DNA of 64,000 nt from an uncultured Bacteroidales bacterium. Its GTDB lineage: Bacteria; Bacteroidota; Bacteroidia; Bacteroidales; Bacteroidaceae. The notes under the pieces were generated by a model. That model had not been told where the DNA came from, did no database searches, and was given only the letters and a program-made list of their open reading frames with translations. The translations under genes were made by a program, and so were the position numbers. The DNA is taken from contig CALKIW010000071.1 of assembly GCA_937995875.1 (NCBI GenBank), forward strand, positions 1 to 64,000, read 5' to 3'. Shown here piece by piece: positions 9,996 to 18,818 of the stretch (positions are counted from its first letter, which is position 1; each line of letters opens with the position of its first letter).

Positions 9996-10155
9996 AAGGT
10001 AAAATGTCGTGCAAAGTCGTGAGTGTCGCTGCAAAAAAAGTATATAAAATCGTGTAAAGTCGTGAGCGTCACTGCAAAAAAAGTATATAAAATCGTTCAA
10101 TGTCGTGAGCGTCGCTGCAAAAAAGTATATAAAGTTGTGAAAGTCGATGCGAATC
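9996..10155. repeat. 43-bp tandem repeat, about 3.5 copies, inverted relative to the neighbouring array
   Basis: GTCGTGAG words at 10016, 10059 and 10102 (43 bp apart) and a degenerate GTCGATGCG at 10143. Each unit is GTCGTGAGCGTC-CTGC, an A-tract, then GTATATAAAATCGT. Read as the reverse complement, the array at 9719-9890 has the same GTCGTG...GTCGTGA...GTCGATGCAAAA layout, so the two arrays face each other across about 105 bp. No coding frame is conserved. Confidence 0.9.
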
Positions 10156-10187
10156 ACCGATGATTAAGTCAATTTATGATTTCATAT

Positions 10188-10218
10188 TTTGTCAAAAGGC
10201 GAAAAAATGGTAACTTTG
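10188..10218 (+). promoter_or_regulatory. Consensus Bacteroidetes promoter of gpmI
   Basis: TTTG at 10188-10191, a 19-bp spacer, then TAACTTTG at 10211-10218. This matches the Bacteroidetes sigma-70 pattern. The start codon of gpmI is 48 bp downstream. The promoter lies just right of the 43-bp repeat array. Confidence 0.85.
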
Positions 10219-10265
10219 TGTATTGAACAGATAACGATATAAAATCAATACAAAAAATAAAAATT

Positions 10266-11801
10266 ATGGCAAAGAAAGCTTTATTGATGATTCTCGATGG
10301 ATGGGGAATCGGCAAGCATGGTAAGGGCGACGTGATATACAACACGCCTACGCCTTATCTTGATTATCTCAACGCGGTGAGCGCACACTCGCAGCTCAAT
10401 GCCAGCGGTGAAGACGTGGGACTGCCCGACGGCCAGATGGGTAACTCGGAGGTGGGACACCTCAACATTGGTGCCGGTCGTGTGGTATATCAAGACTTGG
10501 TGAAGATAAACAAGGCTTGCCAGAGCGGTGACATCATGAAGAACAAAGGCATCGTGGAGGCTTATACCCATGCGAAAGAGCACGGCACAAAGCTCCACCT
10601 GATGGGACTCACCTCTGATGGCGGCGTACATTCGAGCATTGAACATTTGACCAAGCTCATCGAGATAGGAAAGGAATACGGACTTGACAAGGTGTTTGTG
10701 CACTGTTTTATGGATGGCCGTGACACCGATCCGAAGAGTGGCGCCGGCTTTGTGAGCGACATTCAGAAGTGTTGTGATGCCAACGGAGCTGCGATTGCCA
10801 GCGTGGTGGGTCGTTTCTACGCCATGGACCGAGACAAGCGGTGGAACAGGGTGAAAGAAGCCTATGACCTCCTTGTGGAAGGCAAGGGCAAGCAGGCTAC
10901 CGACATGGTGAAGGCCGTGGAGGAAAGCTACGCAGAGGGCGTGACCGACGAGTTTATCAAGCCTATCCACAACGCCGGTGTGAACGGTACCATCGAAGAA
11001 GGCGATGTGGTAATTTTCATCAACTTCCGCAACGACCGCGCCAAGGAACTGACACAGGTGCTGACGCAGCAGGATATGCCGGAAGAAGGAATGCACACGG
11101 TGAAAGGACTGCGCTATTTCACGATGACTCCATACGACGCCAACTTCAAGAACGTTACGGTGTTGTTCCCCAAAGAGAATGTGGAAAACACGCTTGGCGA
11201 ATATTTGTCGTCTAAGGGAATGAAACAACTGCATACGGCCGAGACCGAAAAGTATGCTCACGTGACTTTCTTCTTTAACGGCGGACGCGAAGAGCCTTAT
11301 GAGGGTGAAGACCGCATCTTGGTGCCGTCGCCCAAGGTGACTACTTACGATCTCCAACCGGAGATGAGTGCCTACGAGGTGAAAGACAAGTTGGTGGAGG
11401 CCATCAATACACAGAAGTATGATTTTATCGTGGTGAACTTTGCCAATGGCGATATGGTGGGCCACACGGGGGTTTATCATGCCATCGCCAAGGCGGTTTG
11501 GGCTGTGGACCACTGTGTGAAAGACGTTATCGAGGCTGCCAAGGCGAATGACTACGAGGCCATTATCATTGCCGACCATGGCAATGCCGATAACGCTGTC
11601 AATGAAGATGGTACGCCCAACACGGCTCACTCGCTCAATCCCGTGCCGTTTATCTATGTGACGAACAATAATTCGGCAACGGTGAAGAACGGTCGGTTGG
11701 CCGATGTGGCGCCTTCCATCCTACATATCATGGGATTGGAAAAACCGGAGGAAATGACAGGTGAAAACCTGATAGCAGATTCCCCAAGCTCCTCAAAATA
11801 A
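10266..11801 (+). CDS. gpmI: 2,3-bisphosphoglycerate-independent phosphoglycerate mutase
   Basis: Interconverts 3- and 2-phosphoglycerate in glycolysis using two Mn2+ ions and a phosphoserine intermediate; cytosolic. 511 residues, the usual length. Alkaline-phosphatase-superfamily metal motif MILDGWG is at the N-terminus. The catalytic serine is in MGNSEVGH near residue 60. Other signatures: CFMDGRDTDP, GRFYAMDRDKRW (substrate arginines), NFRNDRAKELT, NFANGDMVGHTG and IIADHGNAD (metal-binding Asp/His). Monocistronic, with a consensus promoter upstream and a hairpin terminator downstream. Confidence 0.98.
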   Translation: MAKKALLMILDGWGIGKHGKGDVIYNTPTPYLDYLNAVSAHSQLNASGEDVGLPDGQMGNSEVGHLNIGAGRVVYQDLVKINKACQSGDIMKNKGIVEAYTHAKEHGTKLHLMGLTSDGGVHSSIEHLTKLIEIGKEYGLDKVFVHCFMDGRDTDPKSGAGFVSDIQKCCDANGAAIASVVGRFYAMDRDKRWNRVKEAYDLLVEGKGKQATDMVKAVEESYAEGVTDEFIKPIHNAGVNGTIEEGDVVIFINFRNDRAKELTQVLTQQDMPEEGMHTVKGLRYFTMTPYDANFKNVTVLFPKENVENTLGEYLSSKGMKQLHTAETEKYAHVTFFFNGGREEPYEGEDRILVPSPKVTTYDLQPEMSAYEVKDKLVEAINTQKYDFIVVNFANGDMVGHTGVYHAIAKAVWAVDHCVKDVIEAAKANDYEAIIIADHGNADNAVNEDGTPNTAHSLNPVPFIYVTNNNSATVKNGRLADVAPSILHIMGLEKPEEMTGENLIADSPSSSK

Positions 11802-11831
11802 GGGGAGCAGGGCTATCTGATAGCAATAGGG

Positions 11832-11865
11832 TTGGAGGAGCACTCACTCCTCCAATTTCTTTTTC
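11832..11865 (+). terminator. Terminator between gpmI and ung
   Basis: Perfect 9-bp stem TTGGAGGAG (11832-11840) / CTCCTCCAA (11847-11855) with a 6-nt loop, followed by the U-rich TTTCTTTTTCT. Confidence 0.85.
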
Positions 11866-11918
11866 TCCCGTTAGTCCCATCATATTTCCTAACTCCTTGA
11901 AACAATCCCCTGACAAAC

Positions 11919-12584
11919 ATGAATGTAAATATAGAAGCGACTTGGAAAGAGCATTTAAACGAAGAGTTTGACAAACCATATTTTGCCAATCTCACGGATA
12001 AGGTGCGTTCAGAGTACCTGCACGGCCCCTGTTATCCGCCCGGAAAACTGATATTCAATGCTTTCAATCTTTGTCCGTTTGATAAGGTGAAGGTGGTGAT
12101 TATAGGACAGGACCCATATCATGAGCCGGGACAGGCTATGGGACTGAGTTTTTCGGTGCCAGAGGGGACGATCATGCCCCCGTCGCTTCGCAATATTTTC
12201 AAGGAGATAGAGGATGATTTGGGTAAGCCGATGCCGACAAGCGGAGACCTTACCCGATGGGCCGAGCAGGGAGTGTTGCTGCTCAACGCCACCCTCACGG
12301 TACGGGCGCACGAGGCCAATAGTCATCAAAAACTGGGTTGGGACTTCTTTACCGATGCCGCCATCAAGGCTTTGAGCCGTCATCGACAGGGATTGGTGTA
12401 TATGCTCTGGGGTGGCTATGCACGCAGCAAGCGGTATCTTGTAGACCAACAGCACAATCTGGTGTTGGAGTCGGTACATCCCTCTCCGCTGTCGGCCAAT
12501 CGTGGCGGATGGTTTGGGCAGCACCAGTTTTCGAGATGTAATGAGTATTTGATAAGTAAGGGCCAAAAGCCAATCGATTGGTAG
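11919..12584 (+). CDS. ung: Uracil-DNA glycosylase, family 1
   Basis: Excises uracil from DNA to start base-excision repair. 221 residues, the normal size. The water-activating loop GQDPYHEPGQAMGLSFSV carries the catalytic Asp; LLLNATLTVRAHEANSHQ contains the uracil-recognition Asn; and HPSPLSANRGGWFG is the minor-groove leucine loop with the catalytic His. The gene starts 53 bp after the gpmI terminator, and a DUF3109 gene follows after 47 bp, so those two may be co-transcribed. Confidence 0.97.
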   Translation: MNVNIEATWKEHLNEEFDKPYFANLTDKVRSEYLHGPCYPPGKLIFNAFNLCPFDKVKVVIIGQDPYHEPGQAMGLSFSVPEGTIMPPSLRNIFKEIEDDLGKPMPTSGDLTRWAEQGVLLLNATLTVRAHEANSHQKLGWDFFTDAAIKALSRHRQGLVYMLWGGYARSKRYLVDQQHNLVLESVHPSPLSANRGGWFGQHQFSRCNEYLISKGQKPIDW

Positions 12585-12631
12585 AAGCGGGGAGATTGTC
12601 TTCTTGACTTCCACAGTTACGGGATAGAACG

Positions 12632-13255
12632 ATGCTTCATATAATTCAAGTGGGAAACGTATTGGTTTCTCCCGATATATTCACGGAGAAATTCTGTTGC
12701 GACCTTGACGCGTGCAAGGGCGCGTGTTGTATTATCGGCGATGCCGGTGCACCCGTCACGCTCGACGAGATTGACTCCATCGAAGCCAATTTAGACGCAG
12801 TGTGGGAGGATTTATCGGTGTCGGCGCAGAGTGTTATCGATAAACAGGGAGTAGCCTACAGTGACGATGAGGGCGACTTGGTGACCAGTATTGTAAATGG
12901 GAAAGACTGTGTGTTTACCTGTTATCAGGACCTTGAAGACATGGGCGACGGCCATACGATAAAGAATTGCTGCCTTTGCGCGTTTGAGCGCGCCTACCGC
13001 CGGGGTACGATTCAATGGTGTAAGCCCATCTCTTGTGCGTTGTATCCAATACGAGAAAAGCAGTTTGCCGATGGCACTGTGGGTTTGAACTATCATCGTT
13101 GGGAAATATGCGAAGCGGCCGTGACAAAGGGTAAACAACTCGATATGCCGGTCTATATGTTTCTAAAAGAGCCTCTCATACGACGCTTCGGGGCCAAATG
13201 GTATGACGAGTTGTGTGGAATTGCAGAGCAATTTAAAAAGCAGGGCTTGTTGTAA
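12632..13255 (+). CDS. DUF3109 family cysteine-rich protein
   Basis: A 207-residue protein of the DUF3109 family common in Bacteroidetes. Conserved cysteine clusters are visible: FCCDLDACKGACC near the N-terminus, CVFTC, KNCCLCAFERAYR, WCKPISCALYPIR and WEICEAA. The arrangement resembles the YkgJ-type cysteine-cluster proteins suspected of binding Zn or Fe-S, but no function is established. No signal peptide. It is followed by a pyrimidine-rich 22-bp repeat tract. Confidence 0.85.
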   Translation: MLHIIQVGNVLVSPDIFTEKFCCDLDACKGACCIIGDAGAPVTLDEIDSIEANLDAVWEDLSVSAQSVIDKQGVAYSDDEGDLVTSIVNGKDCVFTCYQDLEDMGDGHTIKNCCLCAFERAYRRGTIQWCKPISCALYPIREKQFADGTVGLNYHRWEICEAAVTKGKQLDMPVYMFLKEPLIRRFGAKWYDELCGIAEQFKKQGLL

Positions 13256-13345
13256 TCCTTCCCTATACTTGTTATAATCCTTCTTTTACTTGGTATAATC
13301 CTTCCCTTTACTTGATATAATCCATCCCTTTCTTGTTATCCTTCC
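13250..13345. repeat. 22-bp imperfect tandem repeat after the DUF3109 gene
   Basis: TAATCC words at 13253, 13275, 13296 and 13318, with TTATCC near 13337, give a period of about 22 bp. The unit is roughly TATAATCCTTCCCTTTACTTG. The tract continues into looser CTTCATTCTTCC repeats up to about 13420. It separates the DUF3109 gene (plus) from the end of the converging fucosidase operon. No coding frame and no clear terminator hairpin. Confidence 0.8.
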
Positions 13346-13419
13346 TCCCTTTATTTATATTTTCTTCCTCTTTTTATTCTTCCCTCTCCATTCTTCATTC
13401 TCCACTCTTCATTCTTCCC

Positions 13420-14331
13420 TTAAAAATTTGTGCATGGCGTAACGCTGATGGCTTCGATGTCGAAGATCTGGTCTCTTTGAAAGGAACTGTCGCCGCTAAT
13501 GAGTACCCTTCGATAGTCGGAGGTGCTGAATACGGGGCAGGCTTGCTCATCAAGACTGCCGTTACAGATATATTCGGTGTTGCCAAAGCGTATGGTTTGG
13601 CCTTTGCGGGCATTCCGCAGTGTTAGTCTTACCCAGCCGTGAAAGCCTTCGCCAAACTCATATTCCACCCCATCTTTTACCAAATCAAAGTATTTATAGC
13701 TTCTCCGCAGGGTTATTTTCAATGACGGATAGAAGCCGTTGTAGACTGTATTGGGTGCTGCTTGGCGAATGTTTTCTTCTTTGGCGTTGAGCCATAGTGC
13801 CTGTTCGAAACTGGTAGTGTTCCAATCCGTGTTGTGGTAACGGCCGTCGATGCGTTCTCCTCCCCGACTATTGATAGAAGAATTGGCACGCCGGCACAGC
13901 CAGTCGGCATCACTATGGTAGGAGAAAGGTTGCCCAATGCTGTCTCTCCCGCTGTAAATCAGGGAAATCTGTCTGGGGTTGAGATGCGGGTAGGAGGGTG
14001 AGTAGATAATGGCAATAACGTTGGTATCGTTTCTGAGATAGGGCGTTACATCGAAACTGAGGGTCACTGCATTGTTGGAATTGGGCTTTCTGAGCGGATA
14101 GAATGAAGCCGTTCCAACGTTGTATTCGTTTACATAGAGCTTGTAATAGCCCGTAGAAGCTATGGTGATTTGGGCCTCGCGGAGAGTGCCCGGCTGCAAA
14201 TAAGCTTTCCGAAACCAGACGTGCGAGGTGCTGTCGGGCTGCGGAAAGGAGATCCAATGGGTGTTGAATTGCTGCGCAGAGGCACTTAAAGCCCGGAATA
14301 ATATATAGCAAACGAGGAAGATTTGTTTCAT
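13420..14331 (-). CDS. Exported protein with GH78 N-terminal-like domain only
   Basis: A 303-residue protein with a signal peptide (cleavage near ALSASAQ). The region STSHVWFRKAYLQPG...ITIASTGYYKLYVNEYNVG...SFDVTPYLRNDTNVIAI matches the lectin-like N-terminal beta domain of bacterial alpha-L-rhamnosidases (GH78): the G-Y-x-L-Y-V-N and D-V-T...L...N signatures. The following D-A-D-W...GGERIDGR...DW also fits that module. The (alpha/alpha)6 catalytic barrel is absent, and the downstream DNA is repetitive and non-coding, so this is not a simple frameshift. Its ATG overlaps the stop of the GH95 fucosidase gene (ATGA), implying coupled translation and an accessory or carbohydrate-binding role in the same pathway (inference). 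Confidence 0.75.
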   Translation of the reverse strand: MKQIFLVCYILFRALSASAQQFNTHWISFPQPDSTSHVWFRKAYLQPGTLREAQITIASTGYYKLYVNEYNVGTASFYPLRKPNSNNAVTLSFDVTPYLRNDTNVIAIIYSPSYPHLNPRQISLIYSGRDSIGQPFSYHSDADWLCRRANSSINSRGGERIDGRYHNTDWNTTSFEQALWLNAKEENIRQAAPNTVYNGFYPSLKITLRRSYKYFDLVKDGVEYEFGEGFHGWVRLTLRNARKGQTIRFGNTEYICNGSLDEQACPVFSTSDYRRVLISGDSSFQRDQIFDIEAISVTPCTNF

Positions 14332-16676
14332 CGGAGCATCAGCGTCTTGCCTTTCTTTACTTTAAATACTTGGCTCTTACCGTTGTATTTCACGGTTACT
14401 TTACCACGTTTTACAGCCGAAATTTCGGCTCGCGTTATCTTTCCGTCTGCCCAAGAGAAGTTCACTTCGTATCCGCCACGGGCTTTCAATCCCTTGATTT
14501 CGCCTGATTCCCACTGTGCAGGAAGGGCAGGGAGCAGTTCGATGGTGTCGTTGTGGCTTTGCATCAGCATTTCGCACACCCCCGCTGTACCGCCGAAATT
14601 TCCATCGATTTGGAAGGGAGGATGGGCGTCGAACAGGTTGGGGTAGGTGCCACCGCCGCCGTTTCCTTTGCCCGATGGATCCACGTAATTCAGCAATTTG
14701 CGGTAGGTGGAGTAGGCTTTTTGGCTGTTTCGCAGACGGGCCCACAAGTTGATGCGCCACCCGGTGCTCCATCCGGTGGTACGGTCGCCCTTGATTTCAA
14801 GGCTCCGCGCTGCTGCTTGGGCCAGCTTGGGCGTACTGCCGGGTTTGATTTGATGACCGGGGTACAGGCCGATGAGATGGCTTTGGTGACGATGATGGAA
14901 GTCTTCGTCGTCCCAATCATAGTACCATTCGTTGATGTCGCCTTGCTTTCCGACGGTGTAGGGACGAAGGGCGGCCAGCGCAGTTTTCAGTGTGTCGCGG
15001 TAGGCCTTGTCTTTTTTCAAGATGGTTGCGGCTTCTATGGTGTTGGCGAAAAGCTCTCTGATGATTGCCAAGTCGGCCGTTCCGCCATATAGGGTAGCTC
15101 CCTTGTAGCCGTCGTAGGTGATGTATTGTGCCTCCGGCGATGTGGCGGGGGCAGTGATCAGTTCGTTGGGGTTGTTGGGATTGGGAACGAGCCAGTCGAG
15201 CATGAAGTCGCTCGCGCCTTTCATTAGTGGGTAGGCCGTGAGACGAAGGTAGTCCATGTCCTGCGTGTATAGGTAATGGTCGTAGATGTTTTGCATGAGC
15301 CACGCCCCTCCCATGTTCCAGTTGCTCCATGTGGGACTTTCTTTCTTCTCGCCAACGGGATTGGTCATCGCCCAGATGTCGGAGTTGTGTCCGCAGCACC
15401 AGCCGCGCCCGATGCCATAATAGTTCCATGCGTTTCGGGAGCCCGTCGCGGCCAGATTTTGTGTAAAAGAAGCTAAGGGAGCGAAAGTTTCCGATATGTT
15501 GGCAACATCGCTGGGCCAATAGTTTTCTTCGAGATTGATGTTTATGGTATAATTTCCTCGCCAAGGTGCCCACTTGTGCTCGTTCCAAAGTCCCTGTAGA
15601 TTGGCAGGCACGCCGGGTGTCCGCGAGCTCGAAATGAGCAGGTAGCGACCGTATTGGAAGTATAAGGTTTCCAAATACTTGTCGTGGGCAGGCTTTAGCC
15701 CATAGTTGTGGAGCATCTGATCGGTGGGCAATTCGGTGTTGAACGCTGCTCCTCCGAGCTTGAACGCCACTCTGTTGAAGATGTTTTGATAGTCTTTGAG
15801 ATGCCTGTCATAGAGTGTCTTGAAGTTGTGGCTCATGAGATGCCAGGCTTCGTCCATCGCGTTTTCAATGTATGGAGCACCTTCCCTGACGGGGTGTTTG
15901 TCGTAGCCGTTGAAGCTGGTTTCGTTCACGAAATAGAGTGTAGCTTCGGTGGCACCCTTTACAACGAGGCTGCTGTCGGTCTGCTCGATGGTGCCACCTG
16001 CATTTTTTACACGGAGCACGGAGCAGAAGTGGATGGTCTCATTGGGGTCGCCTTCGGCATTTCCGGTCATGGTAATTTGTCGGTCAGAAACTTTTACACC
16101 ATGATTCACCTGCGAGTTGAGTGCGATGTTGCAATGAATCATACCCGGCTTTGAAGACTTCAGACGTATGGCAATCACCTTGTCGGGATGCGAAGCAAAG
16201 TATTCACGCGTATAGGTGATGTTGTTCCGGGTGTATTGGTCGATGCATAACGCACTGTCCAGACTCAGTTGGCGATAGTATGCGCCGGCTTTTCCCGGAT
16301 TTAAATCCGTAATCCTGATGGTTCCTAAGGGCTGGTAAAATTGGGAGTTTTGCCCTTGAACGAAGTGTTGTAGCGAGTCGGCCGTTTGGTAGTCTTCGGC
16401 GAACAGTGCTTTCCTGATTTCAGGAATCCACCTATGCGCATCCTCGTCGGCAGAAAGGTCTACCGGTTTCCCGCTCCAAAAGGTGATGTCGTTAAGATGA
16501 ATAATGTTGATATCAGGTCCGCCGTAGACCACTGCTCCCAGTTTCCCGTTGCCGATAGGCAGTGATTCTTCAAACCTTTCGGCGGGCTCGCTATACCATA
16601 AGCGCATGGGCAGTTGTTGGGCATGGATGTGTAGGGTGAGTGTAACAAGCGATAGGGAAAGAATGAGTTTGTTCAT
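14328..16676 (-). CDS. GH95 family alpha-L-fucosidase (or related glycosidase)
   Basis: Inverting exo-glycosidase, typically releasing alpha-1,2-linked fucose (some members act on L-galactose). 782 residues with a signal peptide ending near IHAQQLP. N-terminal beta domain: LWYSEPAERFEESLPIGNGKLGAVVYGG. Catalytic (alpha/alpha)6 domain: NINLEENYWPSDVANISE holds the Asn pair that activates water, INEWYYDWDDEDFHHRHQSHL holds the acid Glu, and FQIDGNFGG holds the conserved Asp. All expected catalytic residues are present. It is first in a two-gene minus-strand operon and is separated from gyrB upstream by a strong terminator. Localisation is periplasmic or outer membrane. Confidence 0.92.
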   Translation of the reverse strand: MNKLILSLSLVTLTLHIHAQQLPMRLWYSEPAERFEESLPIGNGKLGAVVYGGPDINIIHLNDITFWSGKPVDLSADEDAHRWIPEIRKALFAEDYQTADSLQHFVQGQNSQFYQPLGTIRITDLNPGKAGAYYRQLSLDSALCIDQYTRNNITYTREYFASHPDKVIAIRLKSSKPGMIHCNIALNSQVNHGVKVSDRQITMTGNAEGDPNETIHFCSVLRVKNAGGTIEQTDSSLVVKGATEATLYFVNETSFNGYDKHPVREGAPYIENAMDEAWHLMSHNFKTLYDRHLKDYQNIFNRVAFKLGGAAFNTELPTDQMLHNYGLKPAHDKYLETLYFQYGRYLLISSSRTPGVPANLQGLWNEHKWAPWRGNYTININLEENYWPSDVANISETFAPLASFTQNLAATGSRNAWNYYGIGRGWCCGHNSDIWAMTNPVGEKKESPTWSNWNMGGAWLMQNIYDHYLYTQDMDYLRLTAYPLMKGASDFMLDWLVPNPNNPNELITAPATSPEAQYITYDGYKGATLYGGTADLAIIRELFANTIEAATILKKDKAYRDTLKTALAALRPYTVGKQGDINEWYYDWDDEDFHHRHQSHLIGLYPGHQIKPGSTPKLAQAAARSLEIKGDRTTGWSTGWRINLWARLRNSQKAYSTYRKLLNYVDPSGKGNGGGGTYPNLFDAHPPFQIDGNFGGTAGVCEMLMQSHNDTIELLPALPAQWESGEIKGLKARGGYEVNFSWADGKITRAEISAVKRGKVTVKYNGKSQVFKVKKGKTLMLR

Positions 16677-16737
16677 CTCTGGATAGTTTAAATAGATTGT
16701 CTGTGTGTATGATGACCTGCATCTGAAAATAAAAGAT

Positions 16738-16791
16738 CTTCCCCAAGGGGGTAATGTATTTGTTGATGAAATATCTTTACCCTTGGGGAAG
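16738..16791 (-). terminator. Terminator downstream of gyrB
   Basis: Long hairpin read on the minus strand: CTTCCCCAAGGGTAA (16791-16777) pairs with TTACCCCCTTGGGGAAG (down to 16738), followed by a U-rich ATCTTTTATTTT. It isolates gyrB from the fucosidase operon. Confidence 0.85.
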
Positions 16792-16811
16792 ACTCCGGTG
16801 TTCCGCGTTGC

Positions 16812-18785
16812 TTATGCGTCGATGTTGGCGTAAGCGGCGTTAGACTCAATAAACTCGCGGCGCGGCTCTACGTCGTCGCCCATGAGCATTGAGAATATTT
16901 CGTCGGCATCGGCAGCGTTCTCAATGGTTACTTGCTTCAGCAGTCGATTGTCAGGGTCCATGGTGGTTTCCCAAAGCTGTTCGGGATTCATCTCTCCCAA
17001 ACCTTTGTATCGTTGGGTATGGATATTCTTGTCGTCCTCATCGCCATTGGCATACTTGTGGATGTAAGCCAGTCGCTGCTTTTCATTGTAGCAATACTCA
17101 CCGTTCTTGCCCTTGTAGGTACATTTGTAGAGTGGAGGAGTGGCAATATAAAGATGCCCTTCTTCAATGATTTTCGGCATGAAACGATAGAACAATGTCA
17201 TAATCAATGTGTCGATGTGAGAGCCATCGACGTCGGCATCGGTCATGATGATAATCTTGTCGTAGCGCAGCTTGTCGATGTTGGCTTCACGGTCGTCCTC
17301 ACCGTCTACGCCAAAACGCACGCCGATACTCTGAATGATATTCATCACGGACTCGGCTTCAAACACGCGGTGCCATTGCACTTTCTCAACGTTCAGAATC
17401 TTACCGCGCAGCGGCAGGATGGCTTGGGTATAGCGGTCGCGTCCCTGTTTGGCCGATCCGCCGGCCGAGTCACCCTCGACAAGGAATATCTCGCATTGCT
17501 TGGGGTCTTTGTTGGAACAGTCGGCCAATTTGCCCGGCAGACCTCCACCCGTCATCACGTTCTTGCGTTGTACGCTCTCACGGGCTTTGCGGGCTGCCAC
17601 ACGAGCGGTTGCGGCGAGAATCACTTTGTCGCATATTTGTCTGGCTTCGGTAGGGTGTTCTTCCAGATAGTTGGTCAGCGCCTCGCCAACAGCCTGATTC
17701 ACAGCACCTGTCACCTCACTGTTGCCCAGTTTGGTCTTGGTCTGTCCTTCAAACTGGGGCTCGGCTACCTTGATGGAAAGCACGGCAGTGAGCCCTTCCC
17801 GGAAGTCTTCACCGGCAATCTCTATTTTTGCTTTTTCTATTTTTTTCGCAATCTGCGGGTCGTTATCGGCGTAGCTCTTCAGCACACGTGTGAGTGCTTG
17901 GCGGAATCCGGTAACGTGTGTACCTCCTTCGATGGTGTTGATATTATTGACGTATGAATGGAGGTTTTCAGAATAGTCTGTGTTATACATGACGGCCACT
18001 TCGATAGGCACGCTTTGCTTTTCTGTCTTCAGATAGATGACGTCATCGAAAAGGTGGGTGCGATGGCGGTCTACATAGCGCACGAATTCCTTGAGTCCGT
18101 CTTTGGCGTGAAACACTTCTTGGCGTGTCTTCCCCTCCTCATTGGGTCTCAGGTCGGTCAGCGTAATCTTGATACCGGCGTTCAAATAGGCCAACTCGCG
18201 CATACGGCGGGCAACGATGTCCCACTGGAATGTTCTGGTGGTGAATATCGTTGGGTCCGGCCAGAACTGCTGACGGGTGCCGCGCTTGTCGGTGTTGCCG
18301 ATTACCTTTACGGGATAGAGCGCCTTGCCTTTTTCGTATTCCTGTTGGTAGGCCTTGCCGTCGCGGAATACCTGCGAAACCATGCGTGAGGACAGGGCGT
18401 TTACGCAGCTCACACCCACACCGTGCAGACCACCGCTGACCTTGTAGGAGCCTTTGTCGAATTTGCCGCCGGCATGGAGCACGGTCATTACAACCTCAAG
18501 GGCACTCTTGTGTAACTTTTCATGCTGGTCTACCGGAATACCACGCCCGTCGTCTTCCACCGTGCATGAATAATCTTCATTAATCGTTACTTCTATATGC
18601 TGACAGAAACCTGCCATCGCCTCGTCGATTGAGTTGTCTACCGTCTCATTGATGAGATGGTGAAGACCCTTTTCACTGATGTCGCCAATATACATGGCCG
18701 GGCGTTTGCGCACGGCTTCCAAACCTTCTAACACTTGGATGTTGGAGGCTGAATAATTATCTTTCTGATTAAGATTTTCTGCCAT
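16812..18785 (-). CDS. gyrB: DNA gyrase subunit B (type IIA topoisomerase ATPase)
   Basis: ATPase subunit of DNA gyrase, which introduces negative supercoils. 657 residues, typical for Bacteroidetes, which lack the TOPRIM insertion of enterobacterial GyrB. GHKL ATPase motifs: ETVDNSIDEAMAG, VEDDGRGIPVDQHEK, GGLHGVGVSCVNALSS. TOPRIM motifs: LVEGDSAGGSAKQGRD with PLRGKILNVEK, then DADVDGSHIDTLIMTLFYRFM. The C-terminal gyrase signature QRYKGLGEMNPEQLWETTMDP is present. ParE is the alternative, but the sequence reads as GyrB. A -7 box lies just upstream and a strong terminator downstream, so it is monocistronic. Confidence 0.95.
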   Translation of the reverse strand: MAENLNQKDNYSASNIQVLEGLEAVRKRPAMYIGDISEKGLHHLINETVDNSIDEAMAGFCQHIEVTINEDYSCTVEDDGRGIPVDQHEKLHKSALEVVMTVLHAGGKFDKGSYKVSGGLHGVGVSCVNALSSRMVSQVFRDGKAYQQEYEKGKALYPVKVIGNTDKRGTRQQFWPDPTIFTTRTFQWDIVARRMRELAYLNAGIKITLTDLRPNEEGKTRQEVFHAKDGLKEFVRYVDRHRTHLFDDVIYLKTEKQSVPIEVAVMYNTDYSENLHSYVNNINTIEGGTHVTGFRQALTRVLKSYADNDPQIAKKIEKAKIEIAGEDFREGLTAVLSIKVAEPQFEGQTKTKLGNSEVTGAVNQAVGEALTNYLEEHPTEARQICDKVILAATARVAARKARESVQRKNVMTGGGLPGKLADCSNKDPKQCEIFLVEGDSAGGSAKQGRDRYTQAILPLRGKILNVEKVQWHRVFEAESVMNIIQSIGVRFGVDGEDDREANIDKLRYDKIIIMTDADVDGSHIDTLIMTLFYRFMPKIIEEGHLYIATPPLYKCTYKGKNGEYCYNEKQRLAYIHKYANGDEDDKNIHTQRYKGLGEMNPEQLWETTMDPDNRLLKQVTIENAADADEIFSMLMGDDVEPRREFIESNAAYANIDA

Positions 18786-18810
18786 TTGTTTTCTTTCAAT
18801 AGTTGTGTTG

Positions 18811-18818
18811 CAAAGATA
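18811..18818 (-). promoter_or_regulatory. -7 box of the gyrB promoter
   Basis: TATCTTTG on the minus strand, 25 bp before the gyrB ATG, fits TAnnTTTG. The -33 position shows TTTCTG rather than a perfect TTTG. Confidence 0.6.

Noticed and set aside
10281..11630. 449-codon open frame antisense to gpmI
   Set aside because: gpmI motifs are unmistakable on the plus strand; the antisense product has no recognisable domain.
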